Part shown: one piece after another, positions 1-11,973 of the stretch | How the letters are laid out: each line of letters opens with the position of its first letter | Numbering within the stretch: the stretch's first letter is position 1 | Origin: Linum tenue | Lineage: Eukaryota; Streptophyta; Magnoliopsida; Malpighiales; Linaceae | Length of the DNA stretch: 64,000 nt | Reading direction: 5' to 3' | NCBI GenBank assembly: GCA_946122785.1 | Contig: CAMGYJ010000007.1 | Coordinates: 6,650,909-6,714,908, forward strand | Made by a program: the position numbers and the translations under genes | The notes under the pieces: model-generated | Databases searched by the model: none | The model's input: the letters and a program-made list of their open reading frames with translations, nothing else | What the model was told of the DNA's origin: nothing

Positions 1-356
1 CAGTCTATACCATATGGTATTGACTGGTATTAAATAACAGCATACCATATGGTATGAAAAATACCACCTCATACCAGTGTGGTATAGTATGGTATGGAGT
101 TGGTAACGAGAGGTTTGAAATTTTTTTCCCCATAAAATTTTGAAATCCAATAGATCATGATTAAATCGTTCCTTTTGTGCAAAAATTTCTGAAAATGACT
201 AAACAACGAAAGAGATATCATATGGTATGGAGTTGGTAACGAGAGGGATGAAAAAAAATTTCCCAATTATGTGGTGACGATTTATCTACAAAATAATCAT
301 CATGCACTTTGTGAATTGTGATCGCATAGTTTTTCAGATGCTTCTATACACTATAC
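1..356. repeat. AT-rich stretch with ATGGTAT palindromes and a 25-bp direct repeat
   Basis: No gene is visible. The stretch holds several copies of the palindrome ACCATATGGTAT and its half-sites (near 12, 47 and 218). A direct repeat of about 25 bp, reading ATGGTATGGAGTTGGTAACG and then AGAGG, occurs near 90 and again near 223. The two copies are about 133 bp apart and are both followed by a T- or A-rich tract, so they look like a diverged tandem duplication. Function unknown. Confidence 0.5.
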
Positions 357-378
357 TTAACGAATGTACATTAACTTG

Positions 379-1364
379 GAGATTTTTCCAAAAATAGCAC
401 TGTTTAAAAAAAAAAATTCAAAAATAGCACCCAACTCCGAAAAATTCAAAAAATAGCACCATTTTTGTAAAACCGCCACCCGAGGGCGCGTGTTTCGATG
501 AAAACCGCACTGGTAGGGAGCGGTTTTGCAGACCGCATCCACAGGGTGCGTTTTGGTTGCAAACCGCACCCCCAGGGTGCGTTCTGTCTTTTTTTTTTTT
601 TGAAAAATCCTAACATAGGTGGAAACTTCAAACGAACGTATCTTTATGTTCGGGTATCCGATCGTCGCGATTTTTTTTTTGATTCCGCATAACTTTTTGA
701 GATCTTGCAAGCCGAAGACTGCCAATGGTGGTTTGGTCTCGCCTTCGTACCAAAAAATGTCGTTTGCTACCCCGAACGAGTTTTTTTCCGATTTCGTCAA
801 ACTTTGGACAACCGTAACTTTGTGCTCCAAATCCAAACGGCATGATTTTTTTTATATTTCGTATAACTTTTTAAGGACTACAATAAAAAAAAATTCATGG
901 CGTTTGGATTTTGGAGCACAAAGTTATGGTTGTCCAAAGTTTGACGAAATCGGAAAAAAGTTCGTTTAGGGTAGCAAGCGACATTTTTTGGGACGAAGGT
1001 GAGACCAAACCACCTTTGGCAGTCTTCGGCTTGCAAGATCTCAAAAATTTATGCGGAATCAAAAAACAAAATCGCGACGATCGGATACCCGAACATAAAG
1101 ATACGTTCGTTTGAAGTTTCCACCTAAGTTAGGATTTTTCAAAAAAAAAAAAAAAAGGCAGAGCGCACCCTAGGGGTGCGGTTTGCAACCAAAACGCACC
1201 CTGGGGGTGCGGTCTGCAAAACCGCTCCCTACCAGTGCGGTTTTCATCGAAAAACGCACCTCCGAGTGGCGGTTTTACAAAAATGGTGCTATTTTTGGAA
1301 TTTTTCGAAGTTGGGTCCTATTTTTGGATTTTTTTTTTAAAACAGTGCTATTTTTGGAAAAATC
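379..1364. mobile_element. Foldback (giant inverted-repeat) transposable element
   Basis: The two halves (about 379-855 and 888-1364) are near-perfect reverse complements separated by only ~30 bp, so the whole ~986 bp can fold into one hairpin. The sequence on each side is a 12-bp direct repeat, TACATTAACTTG (367-378 and 1365-1376), read as the target-site duplication. Each arm contains short GC-rich palindromic modules such as AACCGCACCC...GGGTGCG. The open frames running through both arms are mirror images of each other and carry no known domain, so I do not call them genes. Assignment to a superfamily is uncertain; the long duplication would fit a MULE-type foldback. Confidence 0.85.
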
Positions 1365-1599
1365 TACATTAACTTGCACATATTGTCATCCTCCCCAATG
1401 GCGGGGGATTGTCACAACTCACAGCTAATTCTACTGTTGAAGAAGAAATGAAGAACCTCAGTCCTCAAGCCCTTGGTGGGTCTCGGCCCATTTTTGTCAG
1501 AAAATTCTGGGATAGTTGAAGGTTGATGGGCTAACGGTATTGGGAGCCCAACAACGAAACTAGATCTGTTTTCCCCCCCTTCCCTATCCTACGGTGGAG

Positions 1600-2530
1600 A
1601 ACGAGCAATAAGCAGACGCCGCATCGTCGAATTCTCTCGTTCATTCTTCGCCGCCTCCGTTCGTCCGTCTATCGCCGTTGCTTTCTCCAACGCTTCCTTC
1701 TCTAAATTCCTGCTAATCCTCACGCCGCCGCACCCTTGTCTTCTGGGTTTTGTTCCTCAACTCCCCACCGTCGCCGGATTTCTTGAGGTAAGATCCGCTC
1801 TCCCTTCCTCTGGTCCCACTTCAATCACTTTGATGGTGTAAAAGTATTCATCGGTCTAATTGCTAGTTTTATAGGGTTTAGTTAATTGCGCGCTGCTGTT
1901 TGTGCTGCTTGCTCTTCGTCGGCCTTTCGTAGTTCTAGGTTTTCAGAATCCTTCCGATTACACTATAGGGTGCATTCTACTTGAGTTTCCTTCAAGGAAG
2001 CATCGGCGGCCATTTCTAGTTAGGCGTCAAAATCACCAAGTCTGTTGTGGGTTTGTGCTGTTTGTTTGTTCCTGTTGTCTCAGTTTCTATTTCACCCTGC
2101 CCATTTCTTGTTATGGCATTGTGCTGAACTCTTTGAACTGGTTGCTTACTAGCTACCTCGGTCGTGTTTGTGGATGATTTACAAGCGATATGGTGCTACA
2201 CAGAACTGCCATGGTTATGCTCAGTTGCTTTGTGGTCTGCTTAACTGACAAAATTGTTTTTCTTGGTTCCTCTGGACAACTAGCTAGACATTGATTTATG
2301 TAAGTGTTAGATGAGGCTCTACAACAACCAATGTGGGAGAGGTTTTTAGTTTTCCTCTTGCCCGTGCTGAAGGTTTAGTGTCGCGCCATCCTGTGATTTC
2401 GCTGTGAGCGAGCTCTTTGGTCCATGAGAATGATCGATCTTGATGAATTTCATTTTTGAGCAGTGGTCTTTCTGGTTTCTCTCGGTGGGTTACTCTAATT
2501 ACAAGTAGCAAACTGCAGAGTTGATTCAAC
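1600..2530 (+). promoter_or_regulatory. 5' UTR with leader intron of the DUF1764 gene
   Basis: A CT-rich leader precedes a good donor (TTGAG|GTAAGA, intron from 1788) and a good acceptor (CTGCAG, ending 2518). Twelve bases of second exon then lead to the ATG at 2531. A leader intron of ~730 bp is common in constitutive plant genes. The transcription start is only estimated, from the pyrimidine-rich block near 1600. Confidence 0.55.
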
Positions 2531-3034
2531 ATGCCAAAGAAGGGATCTTTGAAAGCACCTTCAAAACCTCAAGAATCATTTGATGGAAAAGTACAGCAGG
2601 GAAAACCTACTGGTGCAAAGAAACAGCCTGTGGTGAACGAAATTGACGAAATTTTTGCTGGGAAGAAGAGGAAAGTCCAGAGCCAAGGCAAGTCGGATGG
2701 GGTGAACCAAAACGAATCTTCTGTCACGAAGAAAAAAAAGCCGGTGAATGAAATCGATTTGATCTTTGCTGGGAAGAAGAGGAAAACCCAAAGCCAAGAA
2801 AAGGTTGATGGGACGATACCAGATGAATCGAAGAAAACGGAACTTACAGACAAGAAGGGGATGAAGAAGAGAAGCGTCGAGGAGCAAGAGAGAAGATTTG
2901 CAGATAGGCCTGGTAATGGGCGGAGAAAAACTGCAGATGGTCTTACCATTTACACGGAGGAAGAATTGGGTCTCGGTAAATCTGAAGGTGGAGGTTCCTC
3001 ACTTTGCCCATTTGATTGTGATTGTTGCTTCTGA
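2531..3034 (+). CDS. DUF1764 family protein, lysine-rich (167 aa)
   Basis: A small basic protein of the eukaryotic DUF1764 family, whose biochemical role is not established. The sequence shows the family hallmarks. The motif VNEIDxIFAGKKRK occurs twice (residues ~35-48 and ~72-85). DGLTIYTEEELG lies at ~137-147. The chain ends in the conserved cysteine cluster CPFDCDCCF. The basic KKRK stretches would suit nuclear localisation, but that is inference. The coding part is a single exon beginning at the first ATG after the leader-intron acceptor; the length suits the family. The doubled N-terminal motif is a mild oddity, since many members carry one. The next gene lies 1.4 kb downstream on the same strand. 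Confidence 0.9.
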   Translation: MPKKGSLKAPSKPQESFDGKVQQGKPTGAKKQPVVNEIDEIFAGKKRKVQSQGKSDGVNQNESSVTKKKKPVNEIDLIFAGKKRKTQSQEKVDGTIPDESKKTELTDKKGMKKRSVEEQERRFADRPGNGRRKTADGLTIYTEEELGLGKSEGGGSSLCPFDCDCCF

Positions 3035-3223
3035 TCATGGTAATACCTTTTCGACTCTCAGTTTTGTCGATGCTAAAACAGAGTTGGCTTGAGCTTTTTC
3101 TTGCTGTCTGTAGAAGCACTTCTCTAGCTAATTTGGTCGTATCTAAATCTCAAGCAGAAACAGTTGAATGTGTAAGTGAAAAAGTTGAGAGGTAAGGCTC
3201 AACTTCAGCAATGAGATTACTTA

Positions 3224-3565
3224 GGTTTCGTTTGGAAGTTGTGATTTCAAATGGTGTATTGATCTAATTCATGTATTTGTGAGATTAAGTCGTTTTTTTT
3301 GGTTTATATAGAACTAGAATACATGCTTTTACTTTTTGGAGGCCCCACCACAATCACTCAATATTGAGGGATTTACAATCTCTACTTTTTGTTGAGATTC
3401 TTCACAATCACTCAATACTAACTTTTTTACATTTGGAACAAAACACAATCTAAACCTCCAAACAAGATATTTACCTAATACATTAATTGATTCAATCCAT
3501 CAAATGATAATACACTAATTGTCCCAATACATCAATTTGAAGAATCACAACTTTCAAACAACCCC
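3224..3565. mobile_element. Miniature inverted-repeat element (MITE)
   Basis: The ends are complementary over ~25 bp: the left reads GGTTTCGTTTGGAAGTTGTG, and the right, in reverse complement, reads GGGGTTGTTTGAAAGTTGTG. The interior is AT-rich with two copies of CACAATCACTCAATA. No clear target duplication survives. The GGxxTxGTTTGG start resembles Tourist/Harbinger-type MITEs, but the family call is a guess. Confidence 0.6.
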
Positions 3566-4431
3566 AAGATTGGTTCCAGTTCCAACGATCAGATCCTCCA
3601 CAAATCCGAAAATGAAATCCCTTCATACCCTGTATCTCATCCAATTCAATTATCATCTTCTTCTTCTAATGATCTACGAAATCGAAGTAATCAAACGATA
3701 CTGGAGTTGGTAACGAATTCGAGGGCAGATGATGAAGAAATGGACAAACAAAATCAATCGCCATTGATGGTGGATATTGCTTGAAGGCACCATGTTACTC
3801 TAGTACATCAGAAACGGAGCTTAATGGCATGATCTGATCCACCTTCTGGTCGGGTGGGCAACATACGTTTCTTCTACAAAACTATGTCGTGGGCTTTTTG
3901 GTCTGGGCCTGGGCTTGTATATGATATATTTTTAATACGATCCAGCCTGGGTGGGCTTGCCCCAATATATACACCCTTTCTTGAAAAAATAAGTAATAAT
4001 AGAAATAGAAATTAAAAAAATAGAAATAGAAATTAATTTAATTTAATGTCTCACCCACGGAGACTACTACGTGACACCACGTTCGAGTAGGAAAGGGACC
4101 CAAACGACATAGTTTTGTAGCAGAAACGAACGTCTCACCGTTGCACCGGCCGCTGTCTAAAACAGGCCACATCCTAACATTTCTCCTCTGCTCGCTGAAA
4201 CTTCTCCGTCTTCTTCCTTTCCTTCCCCCTTGTCTCTTCTTCAACTCTTTAAACCCCTCGGGAATCTAAAAAAATTCTCATTAAAGTAAATTGCACGGAG
4301 TCGCCGCCAACCCTTCCTTAGTCGGAGTTTCGCAAACAGTTTGCGACTGCATCGCCATTTCTCCGATTGCCGCCGTAATCGTCGTGTTCTTCTTCTTCTG
4401 AAGAGGAGAACTGGCGAACCCCTCCCCGAAA
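3566..4431. other. Intergenic region and leader of the coiled-coil gene
   Basis: No gene is seen. The 3960-4050 part is A-rich. From about 4190 the sequence becomes CT-rich and looks like a 5' leader running to the ATG at 4432. No convincing TATA box was located. Confidence 0.4.
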
Positions 4432-7400
4432 ATGTCGTGGCTGAAATCGGCTGTGAGCAAGGCGGTGGAGGTTGGGAACAAGAACAACCTCACTCGCGCC
4501 GTCAAGAACTATGCAGACACCGTCGTTCACCAGGCTGGTCAGGCCGTCGCCGGTGGAGCCAAAATCTTGCAGGATCGCATTGTAAGGACCTTTCTCTCTC
4601 TCTCTCTCTCTCTTCACTTTCTTACTTTTTTCCAATTTGGACGGGGTTGGATCTTCGTCTGAAGTTGTATTTGGTTTGATTCATTGCGTTGTCGAATGTA
4701 TAGTTCTATCTGTTTAGGGTTCGTCAGTGTCTTGCTCCTTACTACTGTAAGCATTTGACTTTCTGTCACGGCTTAGATATTTTGCTTTAGCGAGAAGGGT
4801 TCTTCACTAGCTGTTTTTAGATCCCTTTTGCTTTATTTTAATGTATTGCGTTCCGGAATAGGAAGATTTGAAGTTGAGGTGCTTGGTATTGTTAGTTGTT
4901 TGATGTTGCAACATGAGCTTGTCCTGTTAAACTGTACCAGTAACCTTGAACTTCTGATTCTGATTAGATTCTGTTTTATCTTGGTTTCAAGTTGTGAGAA
5001 TTTTTCTGAGCTTCCCTCTCAATGCAGGCCACTCGCAACTTTAAAAGTGCTAAGCAAACAATTAAGAGATTGGAAGAGGCAGCGGTTTCCTGTAGGGGCC
5101 AAGAGAGAGCCTTGTTAATGAGAAGATGGCTGGCTGTGCTTAAAGAAGCTGAGAAATCGGCGGCAGGTTCATCGGAAGATAATAAACTCAAGTCTTTGGA
5201 GCAGTACCTTCTGCCTGATGATGCAAGAGAAGGTCCGAGAAAAGTGAACACGGTATGCAAAAGTTATTCCGATTGAACCTTTTCTGATATTTGAAGAATC
5301 TGATATCTGACCAGAAGACTTTTTTCCCCCCATCTTCTGTTTCTAAGTTGAGCTTACTTAATGAAAAACCTCTCTATTGTGTCATCAACCTAACTTTCTG
5401 CGCATAAAATATAGATTTTGTACTATGATGCTGATGTTGGTGGCGAACCGCTCCCTTTCCGTGACATTTTCCTGCAAAGTCAGGCTTTGGAGGGCATAAC
5501 ATTATCCATGGTATGGCAAATTGATTTTGCTTCTGTTTAAGAGCTTGTGACATGTGTTTAAGAAAGCGAGATTAATAACAAGAAATGCAAGTGAATTAAA
5601 AATTTCTTTGTTTTCTTGGAACTGTTACTGTCTGGTAACGCAGTAGCAATGTTGAAAGAAAGGAAGTTCTGGAGTGTAATGCACTACTATACTGTGACAA
5701 CTGGAAGACAGCATTCCAAATCTGGTTCCCCGCTAGTAGATGCTCTTTACCAAAATCTGGTCACGTTGGCAATTTTGGTATCTGTTGGAATAGTTTTCAG
5801 GCTTCAGTTAGCATAACAAAGGAAAACCTCATAAAGAAAACTCTACTTCTATGCATAGGAAATTTGCTACATGTGTTTAAACTTGTCAATTAGGATAATG
5901 AGTTAGGACAAATTATGTGCTAATATATCGAAGTGATTTATAGTTATATCTTCCTGAATATGATAGTGCATGAGTGGGGACTAAGTGCTTTATGCTTAAA
6001 ATATGTGCTGAAGTGCTTACTGATCATGGTACCCTGCTATATTTTTATGTGGTTCAGATCCTTCACTCACCAAATGAAGATGAAATTGCTTTGTTACTGG
6101 AGTTGTTTGGGTAGGTTTCTATCCTTTATGGTTGTTATTTTATGGTATGATCCCGGTGGCTATTTGTGGTTTTGCTTTGATATATTCAACCTACAGAGTA
6201 GATTTTGATCTCTTGCGTACTATGGACTTCAAGATGTTTATCGTTTTGGAATTTCTGAGGAAATGATCAAATTTTGTCTCAGTTTATCAGAACACTGCCT
6301 TTGTCTGGATTTTCATTTTATGGGTTGAAGTGTCCAGTAATCAAGGCAGTCTCAGCTTGTCTGATTCTGACTTATTGCATTGTGCTGTTTCCAGTCTTTG
6401 TCTAACTGGAGGAAAGGAAGTGCACATTGCAATACTGAGCAGCATCCAGGATCTGGCTACGGTTTTTACAAAATACAAAGAGGAAGTGCTGGTATGAAGG
6501 AGTATACTGAGTTTCTGAATACAAACACTCTACTGTGAATTTTTTGAACCATCCACTCTCTTAAAGATTGCTTAGTGATAGAATCATGAACTCATGTTTG
6601 GCAGTGGTTATATAAAACCTGATTGGTTATTGTGCCTCTTGGAACTGTTATTTTATTGGCAAAACAAAATCTATCGGAAGCCAGCTTGATAGGAGAAGAA
6701 ATGAATAACCTGGAACTCATTGTTTATGTGAAATGATATAAAAACAGGAAACAACTAGTCTAAGAGGACTAAAGTAGTCTTAACTCTTTGTTCTTTGTGC
6801 TCTAGGTTTGTTTTTGTTCTTCTTTTAGAGGAGCCGATGGATGGATCTGAGCACCCACAATGATTCTCGATGAAAGCAATCAAATTTCTTGGAGTTGTGT
6901 ATTCAATTTTTGACTGAGTCGCTGTTTCCTCTTTTAACTCGGATTTTATATTGCTATGGTTTCTTTCCAACCTTGATCTCGCTATTTACGTGTAATGATG
7001 GAGCAAAAGAAGCAAGAGTATTATAGTAACCCTTACTTTTTCTGCAATATTTTTGGTTTTGTTCTACCTTGAATCAGGAGCAAAGCAATTAAGTTTGTTG
7101 TGCCTTCAATTCACGCCTGAGATGTTACCTCTTTAGACTGGAGTTGAAGATTGCTATGTTGGTTTTCTAATCCTGCTGACGACTTTCCAGGTCAAAAGGG
7201 AGGAATTGCTTCAATTTGTGCAAGGTGCCATTACAGGGTTGAAGATTAATGCTGAGATGGTCAGGTACGTATGGACAAGAGATCTTTTGCTTTTAGCTAT
7301 GCATTGAAGGTGCTGCTAATTAATAGCTTCATCAAAATATACACCTTATGCCACGTGCTGCACTTCCATTTCTGTTTTACCGATGTTGATGGTGTGAGTT

Positions 7401-10400
7401 TGCCTGAAAAATTTCTCTGCTTTGTGGATATGGATAAAGTACACAATGTATCAAGTTCTTGCCATTTCAGACATCCATTATTCTGATTTCATCAAATTGA
7501 TTCTTTATTCTAAGTAAACTTGAATTTGGATAGTCTTTGTTTTCTTTTTCATCTCTTTCGTTTTTTCTTTTATCCTCACTGCATCTATGTGGCTTCCCTG
7601 TACTTTCTGAACTCATCTTTTCTTCGGTAATAATTATCTCGATCAGCTTCATGAAAGAAACATAAAATTGAATTTACTGTGATGTGAATGAGGTGTCTGA
7701 CGACTCTCACTCTTTTGTCACCTATGTTTTGCGATCACAGAATTGATGCTGAAGCAGTTGACCTCAAAAACAAACTTGATGGGATAACTGTGCAGGGAAA
7801 GCCCACAAATGAAACCGAGGACAAACAATCTGATAGTGCCACTAATGAAGCTATAGAGGTGAGTCTGAATGCAATGATCCTTAAAATCTAGCTATCAGGG
7901 TGAGATACATATGTGCAAGTATGCATTAAATGTAATACTGAGGTATAGTTATTTTATGTATATATTTTCCATTGGTGTGTCTTTCTGTAAGTATTTACTC
8001 ACTTACTGCACATCAATCAGCGAAATTGGTGAACCAAATGTGTCGATCCTGTTTCTGCAGGCTCTCAAGGAAGCATTAGCTCAAATTCGAACTTGTTCAA
8101 GACTGGAAGGGCTTTTATTGAGAAAGAAAAGTTTAACCTTTGGAGACACTCCAGAGATTCATGCCCACAAGGTATTGAAGATATTTCCATTCAAGAGATC
8201 ATGTCCATTCCTTCGAAAATATGCAAATGTAGTTAAACCTGCAAATTATAATATTATATTTGTGGAGATTCATCAGTCCTTGGTCTTAGAGCTGTTCTGG
8301 TTGGAATACTGCAAAGTCGATGTACTAAAGAGCAAAGTTATAGTTTTAAATTCATGCCTTGGCTGACAGGGTAGCGGATGTGGGATGCATATTTCTTCGC
8401 AGATTTTCATGTAGAACTACGGAGCATATTTCAGAAACTCGAAATACCATTTTCCAGCTATTTGCCTGGCCAATTGTGACTTGTTTTGTTTGCATGTGCA
8501 GATTGACAAGTTGAAAGTCTTGACAGAATCTCTTGCTAGTTCTGTGACAAAATCTGAAAAGCGCATTGTAGATCAGAGGTACAAGATATTTACTTCTTTT
8601 AGCTACTACTAGTTTGATGTTTGCTATTAGTCTACCTTCAATTTGTCAACGTGAACACTTTTGCTTGCTGCTCAGATTCTGAATCTTGTGATATAAGATG
8701 TAGTCTTTTTCCATCATTTGGGTCACAGGTAATAGATATTTTTCATCTCTACTAGTGCTTAAGACTTCAGTTAAGGCACACAAATAATAACAATGCTGTC
8801 AGATAAAGTCGCGATTGTTCTTTAAAGAAGTCACATTACATTGCTGCCACACCTTCTTCTGGTCTGTTAGAGATGACATTAAAGAAAAGAAGTGGAATGA
8901 TATGAATACTTTTATAGATATTGACATATAATCTCTTCTGGTTGTTTTTTCCTTGCTGTAATGTGAATCATAAAATATTCCTAAAATATAGGTATCGGAT
9001 TGTGTTTCAATATGATTTTTGTTATTGAACCCATTTTTAATGGGCTTTGGACAGTCTTAATTAATCTTTTGGAGGTATCTATGAACTGGTGACTATTGGC
9101 CTACTCATCTTCTAATATGGTCTCCTTTATTCCACTGGCTTGTCAGATCACAAAAGGAAGAGGCATTGAAAGTTCGCATTTCTAAAGCTGATGAAGCCAA
9201 TGAAAAGGAGAAGGTACTGAAAATTATAGTACTTTGGTATGACCATTTACATCCAGATTGTTGAAGCTGGAAGATTATGTGTCGTTTAGTATGATGATCA
9301 TCAGTTATGCATTTCATAGCCCAATTGAAAGAAATTGATTATGCCTGAGGGTTTGTTTTGCGCTGAACAATTGAAATTTTAGTGGATTCTCACTTATTTA
9401 TGGTGTTGTTTGCTTGCCTGTCTTCTGGACGCAATTGAAGGCAAGTTCAAGTGCAATGTACTAGAATGCATTTAGCGTTTAACCAGTATTTAGCCAAAAT
9501 TCAATCTGTTCTCTCTCTTAATTTTTTTGCAGGAAATAGGTGCTGAGATCACTGTACTTGAAAAGGAAAGAGATGAACTGGAAGCCCAGTTGAAAAAGGT
9601 TATTCTCTCTATTACTTACTCAGTGCGGCGACGTACTGACGTTACAGCTTCGTCTAGGAAACAATATATAATTTCTTGTATGTTGGTTTTTTATAATTAT
9701 AAATTCTAGATTCCTTTTTAAATATAAGTATTTACTGGTGGAACACAATATGGCTCTAATTGAAGTTGTTTGGTTACCTTGACCAACTGCATTATCACTG
9801 AAAGTCTCTGTATCGTGAAGGTTAATATATCCTTATCTGCTGCAAATGCACGCCTCAATAATGCCAGAGAAGAAAGGGACCAGTTTGAAGAAGCAAACAA
9901 TCAGATCATTGAGCATTTGAAGGCAAAGGTGCCTTTTCCTTTCTTCAGCCTCGTGAATGCCAAATATTTAGTGGTGAAGTTATGCATCTTTGATGCGTCT
10001 GACACATATATCGTGGGTGTTTTAACAGGAAGATGAGTTGACGGGCTCAATCGCTGCATGCAAGGTAGAATCTGATGTTCTGGGCACTTGGGTTAACTTC
10101 TTGGAGGACACTTGGGTTCTCCAGCGCTCCTATGTGGAAACGATCGAGAAGCAGGCAGCGTAAGTGTTTGCAGTCAATTTACTGGTATTGTCCTTAGGAT
10201 TCTCTATCTGAGGTTTTGTGTTCGCCGTTTTGTTTTTTCCCCTTGTTTCAAAGTGATGAGCTGGAGAAACATGAGGAGTACTTCACGAACTTGGCCGTCA
10301 ATCTTCTATCTGATTACAAGGTATCATTGCTGTGTATTTTGGGGTTGTACAGTTCAAAACTTCAAATGGAACTGATGTTGATGATAGCCTGCTTCTTTTA

Positions 10401-11404
10401 TATTCTTTTCATGCTTCTGACCATGAGTTCCCCTTGTTATGCAGAATGAATTGGAACCTTCTATTGGCCGCATTGGTACATATGTTGAGAACCTGAAGAA
10501 ATTGAGTCCAGGGTAATCTACTTCGTCTCGTTAGGTTTAGTTTTCTAATATCACTCAAACGTCATGTACTCGTATATGGCCTAAAGGAAGACAAGGACTG
10601 GAATTTTGCTCTCGCTTGTTTTATTCTTTTTTATTTGAACAATGCAGGTCAGAGGTAGCAGCCAGTGCAGATAATCAGGATTCTCAAGTAATTAGCCCGA
10701 GGCGACATCTTGAGGAAGAATATATGGACTATGAAGCGAAGGTGAGTTGGTGCTTGTGTTTGGTTTCTTTTTGCTCACCATACGTGTACAATTCCTAAAA
10801 CACATTGGACTTTGGAGTTGAGTATGCCATTCATTCTCTTGTGTCAGATCGTGACCACCTTCAGTGTAGTGGATAACATGAGGGAGCAATTCTATGCTCA
10901 AAAAGGCGCAAGTTCAAGGTCTGATTTCCAGTCACCATCACATAATGGCTGTTTCTTAACTAAATTCTGCTTGTGTTCTGTACACATGACGGGCTATCTC
11001 TTGACAGGAAACACGATGAAAGAGTGAAAGAGCTATTTGATGAGATCGAAAAGCTGAGACAGGAATTTGATGCCATTGACAGACCAATTCTTGAGGTGGA
11101 GGTTCCGAGCTCAAAGCAAGAAGCAACATCTGAGGAGAAGTCCTCAGAAGTTGCTTCCACTCCTACAGCCGAGCCTCTCAAGGCAGAGCCTAGTTCCCCA
11201 AAGCCACCTGCCGAGCTTCCCAAGAAACCAGCCACAAGTGGCAGTGAGTCGGGGAAGACCCTCGATGCTGAAGCAGAACTGGCAAAGCTAGAGTCAGAGT
11301 TTGGCAAGGTTGATCCAACGGATTATTCAGCGGAGGAGGTTGGCGAATGGGAGTTCGACGAGCTTGAAAGAGAACTACGAGCAGGTTATAAAGGTGGCAA
11401 GTGA
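4432..11404 (+). CDS. Conserved plant coiled-coil protein, 18 exons (689 aa)
   Basis: The exons joined by hand are 4432-4581, 5028-5252, 5415-5510, 6058-6110, 6395-6491, 7191-7264, 7741-7858, 8061-8171, 8502-8578, 9147-9213, 9533-9598, 9821-9928, 10029-10159, 10254-10320, 10445-10512, 10648-10741, 10848-10918 and 11008-11404. All have GT-AG borders and matching phases and give one frame of 689 residues. The start [20 protein letters not shown], followed by a block like [11 protein letters not shown], matches a plant family I recall as labelled 'SMC-like/coiled-coil protein of unknown function'. Residues ~220-560 are rich in heptad-like E/K/L/A segments. A Pro/Ala/Ser linker lies at ~590-635, and the C-terminus is acidic, ending [14 protein letters not shown]. 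There is no signal peptide or membrane segment and no ATPase motif, so a true SMC role is not supported. Intron 1 holds a (CT)n run near 4592. Confidence 0.88.
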
Positions 11405-11973
11405 TCGGCACCAAATCCTGAACTGTGTACTGTAAACTAAAGGATCGATAAAAAAAATGGAGGAAATCACCAGCTTTTGTATGCATTTAACTGCAGAAAC
11501 CTTCATCCCTTAAAACAAAGAAGCTGATGGAAGTTTTAGAGGACAAAGGCTGCTTGGGATGTGTAACTTAAAGTTACTGCAAAACAGTAAAAGGCGATGG
11601 GGGAAGGAGATTGTAGTTTCAATTTGTTCATTTCTAATGTACATTCACAACAGAAGAGTTATGTTGTATTATTGTAACAAATAATCAAACACAACAAAAT
11701 GATGGATTAAATCTCAGGTCTTTTCTCTGGATGTCTGAGCTGAAACTGGAAATAGTGATTCCTCCTCCTACACAATATGCATTAGTTAGCTAGTCCACGA
11801 GCAGGAGAGATCAATTTTACTACACTACCTTCATGACATATATTTACATGGTTCACTCACACGAAATGTATTAGTTAGCTAGTCCACGAGCATGACAAAT
11901 TAGTTTTACTACTTTCAGGAGATTACAGGTTGCAGATCACCAGTCATATAAACGTATAAACAAGTTCACGTCA
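11405..11973. other. 3' UTR and intergenic spacer
   Basis: This follows the stop codon of the coiled-coil gene and is AT-rich. Two copies of a ~25-bp phrase (ATTAGTTAGCTAGTCCACGA and the next few bases) occur near 11781 and 11868. No coding signal was recognised. Confidence 0.4.

Noticed and set aside
357..836. 159-residue minus-strand frame and its plus-strand mirror at 911-1114
   Set aside because: Both come from the two arms of the foldback element; no known domain, and one is simply the reverse copy of the other.
4432..11404. Naming the 18-exon gene a true SMC protein
   Set aside because: No Walker A/B or hinge region is visible in the joined 689-residue sequence; only coiled-coil similarity supports the label.
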